From JAAAPF01 sp964481035 (lineage in GTDB: Bacteria > Pseudomonadota > Alphaproteobacteria > Geminicoccales > Geminicoccaceae), in contig CAYZSE010000030.1 of assembly GCA_964481035.1 (NCBI GenBank), forward strand, positions 1-27,350: a stretch of DNA of 27,350 bases. The letters are read 5' to 3'. The notes beneath the pieces are model-generated. The model ran no database searches and was not told the origin of the DNA. It was given only the letters and a program-made list of their open reading frames with translations. This document shows positions 17,570 to 25,331 of this stretch, in pieces. Made by a program: the position numbers and the translations under genes. Positions within the stretch are counted from its first letter, which is position 1; each line of letters begins with the position of its first letter.

Positions 17570-17624
17570 GCCGCGCTCAGGGCGGGTTCGCGACGATGGT
17601 ACGCAGACGCTCGCGCAGGCGCGC
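17570..17624. repeat. Right copy of the 55-bp sequence flanking the N gap
   Basis: Identical to 17415-17469. It includes the stop codon (17577-17579) and the last codons of the minus-strand lipase, so this copy is the one in its natural context. Confidence 0.95.
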
Positions 17625-18437
17625 CAGCGGCCGGTCTGCCCGCTGCAGCTTGGCGAACTGGTGGCGGAGGTCCGCGCCCGACATCCATTCGAGGCCGATC
17701 AGCGCCCAGTGATCGGCATCTTCGACGACGGAGGTGTCCCCCCAAGTCGCCGACGCCACCGAGACGAGGCTGTCATTGGGTCCTTCGTGGGTCTGCAGGC
17801 GGCGGCTGAAAGCGCGCAGGAACGGCGGCACCGCCGAAGGTGCGACTTCCCCGCAAATGGCGTGGTAGCACACGTCGGGTCGATCGGGGACCGCCTCGTT
17901 GAAGCGGCGCGCCGCACCGCGGGTGAGATCGCTGAGCCCGCCCTGGTCGATCTGCCGCAACGCCGACGGCAGGCGGTGGCGCAAGCGGTGGACGAGGTCG
18001 GCGAGGAGGGTCCCGCGGTGCGGGGTGCCGAGCGTGACGACGTCGGTCACCCGGCGCTCGGGGTCGAGATGCCGGGCCGCGTAGCGCGCGTCGAGGCCGC
18101 CCATCGAGTGGCCGACGAGGACGATGCGATCCGCCCGACTGACGGCGAACTCGCGCGCCATGCGGCGGGCGCGCTCGGGCACGGGCCCCGTCACCGGGAC
18201 GCGGACGACCTTGAGCTCGATGCCGCGGCGCCGCAGGTCGTGCATGAGCTTGAGCGAGCCGACCCAATAGGCATTGGGCAGCGGCGCCAGATAGCCGTGC
18301 GCGAAGACGACCGCGGTCGGCGCCACCGGCCGCTCGAAGTCATTGACGAAGAGATGGGTGAGCTCGCTCAAGCGCAAGGTGGCAGGGACATCCGTAATGC
18401 CCCGGTGGCGGGGCTCCACGATCACCGAACCCAACAT
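17577..18437 (-). CDS. Alpha/beta-hydrolase, lipase-like
   Basis: This is a 286-residue alpha/beta hydrolase of the triacylglycerol-lipase/PGAP1-like type. The complete triad is visible: Ser111 in GHSMGG, Asp222 in GPNDSLVS, and His243 in DADHWAL. The oxyanion segment VVFAHGYLAP lies near residues 43-52, and LGTPHRGT follows the nucleophile domain as in bacterial lipases. No signal peptide is evident from the ATG at 18437, and the ribosome binding site is weak, so a shorter start is possible. It is followed (downstream on its strand) by the convergent App1-type phosphatase. The substrate is probably an ester lipid; this is inference. Confidence 0.87.
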   Translation of the reverse strand: MLGSVIVEPRHRGITDVPATLRLSELTHLFVNDFERPVAPTAVVFAHGYLAPLPNAYWVGSLKLMHDLRRRGIELKVVRVPVTGPVPERARRMAREFAVSRADRIVLVGHSMGGLDARYAARHLDPERRVTDVVTLGTPHRGTLLADLVHRLRHRLPSALRQIDQGGLSDLTRGAARRFNEAVPDRPDVCYHAICGEVAPSAVPPFLRAFSRRLQTHEGPNDSLVSVASATWGDTSVVEDADHWALIGLEWMSGADLRHQFAKLQRADRPLARLRERLRTIVANPP

Positions 18438-18472
18438 GTCGCAGGGACGTCGCCGAGCGGCAAGTCGCGCGT

Positions 18473-19642
18473 TCAGCCGCCGAGCGCTTCAAGGATCCGC
18501 TTGCCGGCGCGGCCGGTGACGGGCAGGCCCAGATCCCTCTCGGCCGCGCGGATGCCTTGGCGGGTGGTGGGCCCGATCCGCCCGTCGGCCTCGCCGATGT
18601 CGTAGCCCGCGGCGAGCAGCCGCTCCTGCAGGCGACGCCGCTCGGCCCGCGACAGGCCCGCATCGTCGGTCGGCCAGGGCGTGCGCAGCGCCGGATAGCC
18701 GGCGATCCGATCGGCCAGATGGGCGATGGCGAGCGCGTAGCTCTCGGCCTGGTTGTAGCTGTAGATCGCATCGAAGTTGGCGAAGACGAGAAAGGCCGGT
18801 CCCGCCGCGCCGGCCGGCAGGAGCAGGCCCGCCCGGCCCTCGCCCGCTACTCGCGAGCCGTCCGCGCGCCGCACGCCGCGCGCATCCCAGGTGGCGAGCG
18901 ATGCCTTCGCAGTGCGTCCGCTCGGGCCGGCATAGCCCGCCGGCACCTTGGCCTCGATCAGCCACGGCGCGCCGGTCCGCCAGCCGGCGCGGGCGAGATA
19001 GTTGGCCGTCGAGGCGAGCGCGTCCGCGACCGAAGCCACCAGATCGCGGCGCCCGTCGCCGTCGAAGTCGACGGCGAGGCGTGCGTAGGTCGAGGGGATG
19101 AACTGGGTCTGCCCGAAGGCGCCGGCCCACGAGCCCCGGAGCTCGTCGAGGGCGAGGTCGCCCTGGTCGACGAGCCCCAAGGCCGCCATCAGCTCGCCCT
19201 TCCAGAAGTCCCGGCGGCGCTCGCCGGCGCAGACCAGCGTGGCGTAGGCGTGCGGGATGAAGAAGTTGCCGGTCTCGCGGCCGTAGTCGCTCTCGACCCC
19301 CCAGATCGCGACGACGACGTGGCGATCCACCCCGTAGCTCTGCTCGATGTGCTCGAGCAGCTCCTCGTGCGCGGCGAGCTTCTGCCGGCCGTCGACGATG
19401 CGCGCATCGTCGACGAGGAAGGCGAGATAGTCCCAGATCGGCGTCACGAACTCCGGCTGGGCGGTCGAGAAGCGCAAGACCCGCTCGTCGACCTCGGCGC
19501 CGGCGAAGGCCGCCTCGGCGATGGCGGGAGCGACGCCGCCGGCGATGGCCTCGCGCTCCAGGCCGGCGAGGCAGCGCTCGAATTCGGCCAGCGCCGGGCT
19601 CGTCGCCAGCATCCAGGCGAGCACGGTGAGACAAAGACGCAT
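18473..19642 (-). CDS. MltB-type lytic murein transglycosylase with peptidoglycan-binding domain
   Basis: This is a 389-residue periplasmic enzyme that cleaves peptidoglycan glycan strands to 1,6-anhydro products. The ATG at 19642 gives a clean signal peptide (1-19, cut after ATSPALA) and has GAGGAG upstream; longer in-frame starts lack this. The SLT2/MltB domain covers about 22-315, with catalytic Glu117 in AIWGVESDYG, and the motifs GSWAGAFGQTQFIPSTY and DFDGDGRRDL. A C-terminal peptidoglycan-binding repeat (about 325-389, with YDIGEADGRIGPTTRQGIR) follows. A Cys at residue 24 is not in a lipobox, so it is probably soluble. The lipase gene starts 35 bp after its stop and may be co-transcribed. 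Confidence 0.94.
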   Translation of the reverse strand: MRLCLTVLAWMLATSPALAEFERCLAGLEREAIAGGVAPAIAEAAFAGAEVDERVLRFSTAQPEFVTPIWDYLAFLVDDARIVDGRQKLAAHEELLEHIEQSYGVDRHVVVAIWGVESDYGRETGNFFIPHAYATLVCAGERRRDFWKGELMAALGLVDQGDLALDELRGSWAGAFGQTQFIPSTYARLAVDFDGDGRRDLVASVADALASTANYLARAGWRTGAPWLIEAKVPAGYAGPSGRTAKASLATWDARGVRRADGSRVAGEGRAGLLLPAGAAGPAFLVFANFDAIYSYNQAESYALAIAHLADRIAGYPALRTPWPTDDAGLSRAERRRLQERLLAAGYDIGEADGRIGPTTRQGIRAAERDLGLPVTGRAGKRILEALGG

Positions 19643-19690
19643 GACGGCGAGGCTCCTCGGGGGTCGTGCTTGGATTTGCCGATTTAGAGC

Positions 19691-19710
19691 GTTTCGGCCG
19701 AACCCGAAAC
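19691..19710. repeat. Short inverted repeat in a divergent intergenic region
   Basis: GTTTCGG (19691-19697) and CCGAAAC (19704-19710) are perfect 7-bp reverse complements around a 6-base spacer. They lie between the divergent transglycosylase and AroE-like genes, about 50 bp upstream of the former. It could be an operator for either gene or a small interspersed repeat. Confidence 0.4.
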
Positions 19711-19856
19711 CGCCTCGCGGCACGGACGTGCGGCGAGCCCCCCTGGGCGCGAGCGAGGGGGCCGCGCGGGTGAGGGCGGCGGTCGCGCGCGCCGACATTG
19801 GCAAGCCGGGCGCCGGCGCCTACCCAGGTCGCTTGGGCGGCTGGAGGAACGAGACC

Positions 19857-20678
19857 ATGGCGGCAGCGACGAGCCTACCCATCACCGGCCGGACGCGGCT
19901 GTTCGGCGTCATCGCCGACCCGATCGGCCACGTCCGCGCCTGCGAGGTGTTCAACCCGGTCTTCGCCGCGCGCGGCATCGACGCCGTGCTGGTGCCGCTG
20001 CACGTGCCCGCGGGCCGGCTCGCCGCGGCCTTGGACGGCTTTCGAGCGCTCGCCAACCTCGGCGGCGTGCTCGTCACGATCCCCCATAAGGAGGCGGTAC
20101 TCGACCTGGTCGACGAGATCGGCGCCCAGGCACGTCTCATCGGCGCCGCCAACGTCATCCGCCGCGACGCTCACGGCCGCCTCACGGCGGAGAACTTCGA
20201 CGGGCTCGGCTTCGTCGCGGGCCTGCGCCGGCAGGGCCGCGCGGTGGCCGGCAAGCGGGTGCTGCTGGTCGGCGCCGGCGGCGCCGCCAAGGCCATCGCC
20301 TGCGCCCTTGTTGACGCCGAGGTCGCGGCCCTCGTCGTCGCCAACCGCACCGCCGCGCGCGCCGAGGAGCTCGCCGGGCGAATCCGCACCGCCTATCCTT
20401 CCGTCGACGTCCGGGCCGGGACGGCGGACCCGACCGGCTTCGACCTCGTCGTCAACGCCACCTCGCAGGGCCTCTTGCCCGGCGACGCGCTGCCCATCGC
20501 CGTCGAGGCGGTCGAGGCGCGGTCGGTGGTGGCCGAGATCATCATGAAGCCCGAGCGCACCCCGCTCGTCGTGGCGGCCGAGGCACGGGGCCTCGAGGTG
20601 CATCTCGGCCGGCACATGCTCGACGCGCAGGTGCCGCTGATGGCGGGCTTTCTCGGCATCGACGCGGGCGGGCCCTGA
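19857..20678 (+). CDS. Shikimate-dehydrogenase-fold oxidoreductase lacking the Ser-X-Ser motif
   Basis: This is a 273-residue protein with the AroE two-domain fold. The NADP-binding domain shows GAGGAAKAIA, and NRT follows strand 2. The catalytic Lys/Asp pair is present in TIPHKEAV and ENFDGLGF. The shikimate-carboxylate clamp, normally H-S-x-S-P after the first strand, reads H-V-R-A-C here, so both serines are missing. This argues against a housekeeping AroE and for a paralogue acting on a related polyol or acid without the same carboxylate contact. GGAGG at 19843-19847 supports the ATG. A permease starts 7 bp downstream, suggesting an uptake-plus-dehydrogenation operon. Confidence 0.85.
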   Translation: MAAATSLPITGRTRLFGVIADPIGHVRACEVFNPVFAARGIDAVLVPLHVPAGRLAAALDGFRALANLGGVLVTIPHKEAVLDLVDEIGAQARLIGAANVIRRDAHGRLTAENFDGLGFVAGLRRQGRAVAGKRVLLVGAGGAAKAIACALVDAEVAALVVANRTAARAEELAGRIRTAYPSVDVRAGTADPTGFDLVVNATSQGLLPGDALPIAVEAVEARSVVAEIIMKPERTPLVVAAEARGLEVHLGRHMLDAQVPLMAGFLGIDAGGP

Positions 20679-20685
20679 GAAGCCG

Positions 20686-22059
20686 ATGGCTTGGTCCGAG
20701 ATCGGCTCCGATCTCGCCGCCGCGGGCCGCTGGCGACCGCCGCCACGCGCGGTATACGGCCTCAAGCTGGCGCTGGTGCTGGCGCTGTGGCCGAGCGGCC
20801 TCGTGCTCCTCGCCCACCCTTCGGCGATGCTCGCCGAGGCGCGCGACGTCGCGTTCCTGGTGCTGCTCGCGCTGGCGCTACCGGCGGCGAAGCCGATCAG
20901 CCGCGCCGTCGCGCTCGTCGGGCTGGTCGCCGCCTCGGTCCTCTGGCTCGCCTACGACCGGCCGCGCGCGCTCATCGACGCGGCGGACGCGGCGCTCGTC
21001 TTCATCCTGTTCTTGCCCGCGCTCTTGCTCCTGCGCGAGACGATGCAGGTGAGCCCCGAGGCCCGCGCCGCCGAGGATGCCTTCGACGCGCTCGGTCCGG
21101 GCCGCCGCATCGCCGGGCTCACCATCGGCAGCCATCTCCTGGCGAGCGTCATGATCATCGGCGCGCTGCCGATCATCCGCCCCTTCATCGTCCGCCAGGA
21201 CGACCCCGCGCTGAGGCTCGAGCTCGCCCGCGCCGCCATGCGCGGCTTCGCCCTTTGCGTCCTCTGGTCACCGCTCACCGTCGCCATGGTCTTCGTCTCG
21301 ACGCAGAAGCCGGCGGTGAGCCTCGTCGAGGTGATGGCGCTCGGGCTGCCGACCACGGTGCTGGCCCTGGTCGGAGCCGTCTGGCTCGACCGCGGCTGGC
21401 CCGGCGTGCGCGCCGCCCTGCCCGCGCTCGCGGCGTTCCGTAGCCTGGCGGTTCCCGTCGCGGTCGTCATCGGCATCGTGGTCGCGCTCGCCTCGACGAC
21501 CTCACTGTCGACCCTCGAGGTCGTCGCCTTGACCTTGCCGCCCTTGTGCCTGCTCCGGCTCGCGATCCTGCCCGACCGCCCGTTCGCGCGCGTGCTGCCG
21601 CGGACGATCGCCGACCTGCCGAGGATGGGCGACGAGCTCCTCATCTTCACCGGCGCCGTTCTCCTCGGCGACCTCATCACCGCGAGCGGTGCGGCGGACG
21701 GCGTCGCGCGGGCGCTGCACCTCGCGGCCTGGCCGCCTGCCCTGGTGCCGCTGCTCGGCTTCGCCCTCGGCCCGCCGCTCGCGCTCTTGGGCCTCCACCC
21801 GATCGTCAGCGGCACCATCCTGCTGGCGCTCCTGGCGCCGGTGGACGGCCTCTTGCCGGACCTTTTGGAGATCCAGATCGTGCTGTTCGCCTGGATGGCC
21901 GGGGCGATGATCTCCTATGCCTCGCTCTCGGTGGTGGCCGCCGCGCGCCTGTTCGACATCCCGACCCGCGAGCTGGCGTTGAGCCTCAACCTACGCTTTC
22001 TCGCCGGTCTCGGGCTCCTGCTCGCGCTGGGCCAGGGGCTCTGGCTCGCCGGCGGGTGA
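20686..22059 (+). CDS. Polytopic membrane protein, probable permease
   Basis: This is a 457-residue integral membrane protein with about 11-12 hydrophobic segments. The two halves each end in a polar break inside a membrane region, and the C-terminal half has GLHPIVSGTILLALL and AWMAGAMISYASLSVVAAA. These features recall ion-transporter-superfamily carriers for organic anions. I do not recognise a specific family. It begins 7 bp after the AroE-like gene, so the pair is very likely one operon. Its last 69 bp overlap the end of the convergent LysR gene. A role in importing the AroE-like enzyme's substrate is the simplest inference. Confidence 0.75.
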   Translation: MAWSEIGSDLAAAGRWRPPPRAVYGLKLALVLALWPSGLVLLAHPSAMLAEARDVAFLVLLALALPAAKPISRAVALVGLVAASVLWLAYDRPRALIDAADAALVFILFLPALLLLRETMQVSPEARAAEDAFDALGPGRRIAGLTIGSHLLASVMIIGALPIIRPFIVRQDDPALRLELARAAMRGFALCVLWSPLTVAMVFVSTQKPAVSLVEVMALGLPTTVLALVGAVWLDRGWPGVRAALPALAAFRSLAVPVAVVIGIVVALASTTSLSTLEVVALTLPPLCLLRLAILPDRPFARVLPRTIADLPRMGDELLIFTGAVLLGDLITASGAADGVARALHLAAWPPALVPLLGFALGPPLALLGLHPIVSGTILLALLAPVDGLLPDLLEIQIVLFAWMAGAMISYASLSVVAAARLFDIPTRELALSLNLRFLAGLGLLLALGQGLWLAGG

Positions 22060-22929
22060 GGCCGGGCTCGCCTCGGCGTCGCGCAGCGCCGTCAAGAACT
22101 CGTCCAGCTGCGGGGTCCGCGGATGGTCCGGGCGCCGCAGCAGGCCGACCGTGCGGTGGACGGGCGGCCTGCCGAAGGGCACCGAGCGCAGGCTCGTCGC
22201 CCGAAAGCTCGCGAGCTGACGCGCCGGCACGATCGACACGCCGAGGCCCGCATCGACGAGGGCGAGCACGCCGCTCAAGGTGTCGATTTCCATCGCGGCG
22301 TCGAGGCGCAAGCGACGCCTCGCGAGCTCGCTCTCGATCAGGCTGGAGAGCCAGGCGTGCCGGCGAAAGCGGATGTAGGGCATCGTTCGCAGGAGCGTCT
22401 CGTCGTCGCCGCCCGGCAACCTCTCCGCGACGACGACGTGGAACGGCTCGACCATGATCGCATCGAAGCGCACGTCGAGGGGCGGCGAGCCGGGCTCCAT
22501 CATCAGCGCCGCGTCCACCGTACCCCGCGACACCCGCTCGGCGAGCTCCTCCGAGTAGGCGGTCGTCAAGCTCACGCGGAGATTGGGCCGGCGCTCGCGC
22601 AGGCGGGCGAGCGCCGGTGCCAGCAGCGTGCCCACGGCGGTCGGCACGGCGCCGATCGACAGCACGCCGACGACGTCCGCCGGGGCGGTGTCGCCCAGAC
22701 GCTCCCACGCGTCGATCACCCGTCGCGCCCGGGCCAGCGTCCGTCGCCCCGGCTCGGTCAGCACCGGCGGGCGGACCGAACGGTCGAACAGCGTGAAGCC
22801 CAGCTCGTCCTCGATGATCTTGATGTGCAGGCTCACCGCCGCGGGCGAGAGCCCGAGCGACCGGCTGGCCGCGAGAAAGCTGCCGTGCTCGGCGATCGCG
22901 ACGAGGGTGTACAGAATCTTGATGTCCAT
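21991..22929 (-). CDS. LysR-family transcriptional regulator
   Basis: This is a 312-residue LysR-type regulator. The N-terminal winged helix-turn-helix spans about 1-62 (LVAIAEHGSFLAASRSLGLS, then AAVSLHIKIIEDELG and LFDRS). The effector-binding periplasmic-protein-like domain runs from about 88 (GVLSIGAVPTAVGTLLAPAL) to about 290. The C-terminal tail is acidic and disordered-looking and overlaps the permease gene antisense by 69 bp. LysR genes are usually divergent from their target, but this one is convergent to the AroE-like/permease operon. It may regulate that operon in trans, or an unrelated target. Confidence 0.93.
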   Translation of the reverse strand: MDIKILYTLVAIAEHGSFLAASRSLGLSPAAVSLHIKIIEDELGFTLFDRSVRPPVLTEPGRRTLARARRVIDAWERLGDTAPADVVGVLSIGAVPTAVGTLLAPALARLRERRPNLRVSLTTAYSEELAERVSRGTVDAALMMEPGSPPLDVRFDAIMVEPFHVVVAERLPGGDDETLLRTMPYIRFRRHAWLSSLIESELARRRLRLDAAMEIDTLSGVLALVDAGLGVSIVPARQLASFRATSLRSVPFGRPPVHRTVGLLRRPDHPRTPQLDEFLTALRDAEASPASPAGEPEPLAQREQEPETGEKA

Positions 22930-23196
22930 GCCGTCATATCAAATAGCGCGAAACGCCACCGAACGCAGCTTGCTCTTTTGCACTGCGGTCGCGACGCTCG
23001 ACCCCTGCGACCCGGACCCTGCGACGCCTCGCCGCGACGCTCGGCGCAGCCGCCGACCCGGGGCTTGCCATGACCCTCGGGTCAGCCGGCGCCGCGCCGC
23101 GCGGGCCGCATCATGACGTGCAGCTCACGCGGTGCCCGCCTCGGCGACGCTCGGCGCGCATGGGTGCGCTGCACAAATCCTTACTCCAGGTTGCGC

Positions 23197-23790
23197 CTAG
23201 TGCTGAACAATACGACGAAAAGTTAGGTTCAGGCGAGGCCCCACCGGCCGCGCGGTCTTCGGCAGCGCGTGCCGCCAGGCGCGCTGCGAGCCCGGCCCCA
23301 TGACCAGGAGCGAGCCGTGCGGCAGGTCGAGCGCCACGGCGAGCGTCTTGTCGCGGGCGTGGCGCAGGCGGAAGCGCCGCACGGCACCGAGCGAGATGCT
23401 GGCGACCACCGGGTCGGGGCCGAGCGCCGGCTCGGCGTCGCGGTGCCAGGCGACGCTGTCGCGGCCCGAGCGGTAGAGGTTGAGCAGGACGGCGTTGAAG
23501 CCCGTGCCCGCATGCGCCTCGGCCACCTCCTTGAGGGCCGTGAGGTCTTCGAGCCACGGCCGCGGCGGGTGGTCGATCCCGCTGTAGCGGTAGCCGGCCT
23601 CGCCGTACCAGGCGGTCAGCCGCGGCAGCGGCACGCTTTGCCCCATGATCCGCGCCGTCTCCTGGCGCCAGTCGACGTCGCGCACGAGCCGGGCGAAGAC
23701 GCCGTCGGGATCGGCGACCGCGTCCTCGACGAGGTAGGCCTCGCCGTCACGCGGCAGCAGGTTGCGCCGCGGGACGGCGCCGATAGTCAC
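23197..23790 (-). CDS. alkB: AlkB-type 2-oxoglutarate-dependent DNA/RNA repair dioxygenase
   Basis: This is a 197-residue Fe(II)/2-oxoglutarate dioxygenase that directly reverses N-alkyl base damage such as 1-methyladenine and 3-methylcytosine. Iron ligands H116, D118 (WHRDAEP) and H174 are present, as are the 2-oxoglutarate-binding arginines R186 and R192 (RLNLTFR). The SISLGAVRRFRLRH block and the LYRSGRDSVAWHRD segment place it with the compact ALKBH2/3-like group. The start is uncertain: GTG 23790 is preferred, with TTG at 23796 or 23811 possible, and none has a strong Shine-Dalgarno. It is divergent from the SDR gene, with hairpin repeats between. No ada or other adaptive-response gene is nearby. 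Confidence 0.9.
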   Translation of the reverse strand: MTIGAVPRRNLLPRDGEAYLVEDAVADPDGVFARLVRDVDWRQETARIMGQSVPLPRLTAWYGEAGYRYSGIDHPPRPWLEDLTALKEVAEAHAGTGFNAVLLNLYRSGRDSVAWHRDAEPALGPDPVVASISLGAVRRFRLRHARDKTLAVALDLPHGSLLVMGPGSQRAWRHALPKTARPVGPRLNLTFRRIVQH

Positions 23791-23963
23791 GGACAAGTCG
23801 TTGTCGCACAATGATAAATCCCGAATCTGGTTTCGTTCTGCATCGCGGGCATCCCGGCCGGCGGCGGCCGCGCGGCCATCGCCATGGACCTTCCTAGGAT
23901 ATCGTTCCGAAGGCCTCGGTGCGAGCGCCGCATCGCCAGCCGGGCCGGGCGCCGCTAGTGCAG

Positions 23964-23998
23964 TGACGCCATCGAAGCGAGCAGCTTCGATGGCGTCA
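23964..23998. repeat. Long perfect hairpin, element 1 of a pair
   Basis: A 15-bp perfect stem (TGACGCCATCGAAGC at 23964-23978, its complement at 23984-23998) closes a 5-base loop (GAGCA). It lies between the divergent alkB and SDR genes, 23 bp from a second hairpin. There is no T-tract on the plus strand. The inner part ATCGAAGCG-A-GCAGCTT recurs with one change at 24014, hinting at a duplicated REP-like palindrome. Confidence 0.85.
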
Positions 23999-24021
23999 AC
24001 GAGCACGAGCTCTATCGAAGC

Positions 24022-24071
24022 GTGCAGCTTTGGCGCATTCGGATGTGCGGCATCCGAATGCGCCGCTGCAC
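24022..24071. repeat. Long hairpin, element 2 of a pair
   Basis: A 14-bp perfect stem (GGCGCATTCGGATG at 24032-24045 with 24051-24064) closes a 5-base loop (TGCGG). After a 3-base bulge (TTT) it extends by a further 7 bp: GTGCAGC at 24022-24028 with GCTGCAC at 24065-24071. The element ends 56 bp before the SDR start codon, so it may lie in the 5' leader of that transcript. Two such hairpins in tandem resemble bacterial interspersed palindromic elements. Confidence 0.85.
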
Positions 24072-24127
24072 CAGGACGGACGGCGGGTGCAGACGCGCCG
24101 TCACAGGCGCCACGAAGGAGGACGGAC

Positions 24128-24892
24128 ATGGAGGAACTGCGCGGCAAGGTCGCCGTCGTGACGGGCGCGAGCCGGGGCATCGGCGCGGCGACGGCGCGAG
24201 AGCTCGCCGGGCACGGGGTCGAGGTCGTCCTCGGCGCCCGCACGGCCGACGCCATCGACGATCTCGCCCGCGAGATCCGCGCCGCCGGCGGCGAGGCCAT
24301 CGCCCGGGCCTGCGACGTCGCGCGCTACACCGAGGTCGAGGCGCTGGTCCAAGCGGCGACCGACGCCTTCGGCCGGCTCGACGTCCTGGTCAACAACGCG
24401 GGCGTCATCGAGCCCATCGTCCGGCTCGCCGACAGCCATCCCGGCGCTTGGGACGCAGGGCTCGATGTCAACGCCAAGGGGGTCTACCACGGCCTCAGGG
24501 CGGCGTTGCCCCTGATGGCGCAGCAGGGCGCGGGCGTCGTCGTCAACGTCAGCTCGGGCGCCGCCACCAACCCGCTGGAGGGCTGGAGCCACTACTGCGC
24601 CGGCAAGGCCGCGGCGCTGATGCTGACGCGCTGCGCCGACCTCGAGTACCGCGAGCGCGGCATCCGCGTCGTCGGCCTCAGCCCCGGCACGGTGGCGACC
24701 GACATGCAGGTCGCGATCAGGGCCTCGGGCGTCAACCCCGTGAGCCGGCTCGATCCCGCCGTCCACATCCCGCCCGAGTGGGCCGCCCGCGCCATCGCCT
24801 GGCTCTGCACCGCCGCCGCCGCCGATCTCCACGGCGTCGACTTCGCGCTCCGCGACGCCGACAACCGCCGCCGGGTGGGCCTCATCGCCTGA
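24128..24892 (+). CDS. SDR-family NAD(P)-dependent oxidoreductase
   Basis: This is a 254-residue classical short-chain dehydrogenase/reductase. The nucleotide-binding TGASRGIG lies at 12-19, NNAG at 89-92, and the catalytic tetrad is N115, S143, Y156 and K160 (YCAGK). The Arg at 38 in strand 2 (LGART) suggests NADP preference. AAGGAGG at 24115-24121, six bases before the ATG, is the strongest ribosome binding site in this part of the window and fixes the start, although the frame is open further upstream through the hairpins. The substrate cannot be deduced; it stands alone as a transcription unit. Confidence 0.93.
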   Translation: MEELRGKVAVVTGASRGIGAATARELAGHGVEVVLGARTADAIDDLAREIRAAGGEAIARACDVARYTEVEALVQAATDAFGRLDVLVNNAGVIEPIVRLADSHPGAWDAGLDVNAKGVYHGLRAALPLMAQQGAGVVVNVSSGAATNPLEGWSHYCAGKAAALMLTRCADLEYRERGIRVVGLSPGTVATDMQVAIRASGVNPVSRLDPAVHIPPEWAARAIAWLCTAAAADLHGVDFALRDADNRRRVGLIA

Positions 24893-25331
24893 CAGCAGGG
24901 GCGTAGCGCCTTCGCGCGCCGCCCGACCCGGGCGGGACGCCTGAACGGCAGAGAAGTGCGAGGAAGAGACGCCTGCGCGCCGGTCTCGTGGAGTGGGCAA
25001 AGTGCCGGAGAAAGCGAATTTGCCGGCGAACAACTGGCGCGTCCGCTTTCGGCGCTCGAGGTATCGGCGATCGCCGGGGGGCCAGCGTGCGCAGGTGGTG
25101 GACGCTCAACCTGCGCTCGGGCAGCGTTGCGGCTCTCGGGTGGTGGCCGACGGACATCAAGAGAACCCTTCACGGGCGAGCCGGGCCGATCACCGAGACG
25201 CGTTAACGAACAATGGTTGTTCTTTCCCGATTTCTTTCAACTATCGGTTTTTCGGATGAATTTCCAATAGACATATGCGTTTCTTGGGATATACGAGTGC
25301 TATTCGACCTACAATTTATTTGGAGGCGCAG
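24893..25331. other. Intergenic region with an abrupt shift to AT-rich sequence
   Basis: The first about 300 bp are GC-rich with no supported gene. From about 25200 the composition drops sharply and stays low up to the ribosome binding site of the next gene. The AT-rich part contains a GAACAA/TTGTTC palindrome and is the likely promoter and leader of the secreted-protein gene. No clear -35/-10 pair was identified. Confidence 0.6.
25208..25222. promoter_or_regulatory. Candidate operator palindrome
   Basis: GAACAA (25208-25213) and TTGTTC (25217-25222) are perfect reverse complements around TGG, 110 bp upstream of the start of the large secreted-protein gene. The size and spacing suit a dimeric regulator, but the arms are short and chance occurrence is possible. 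Confidence 0.3.

Noticed and set aside
22930..23196. Short plus-strand frames and a 14-bp direct repeat (23033 and 23144) between LysR and alkB
   Set aside because: The frames lack ribosome binding sites and family features, and a GC-rich 14-mer repeat in 270 bp is weak evidence on its own.
23762..24127. Upstream in-frame extension of the SDR gene
   Set aside because: A strong AAGGAGG lies six bases before the ATG at 24128, and classical SDRs start there.
23791..24300. N-terminal extension of AlkB through the hairpin region
   Set aside because: Family sequence begins near 23790; the extension is low-complexity, crosses the inverted repeats and reads into the SDR gene on the opposite strand.
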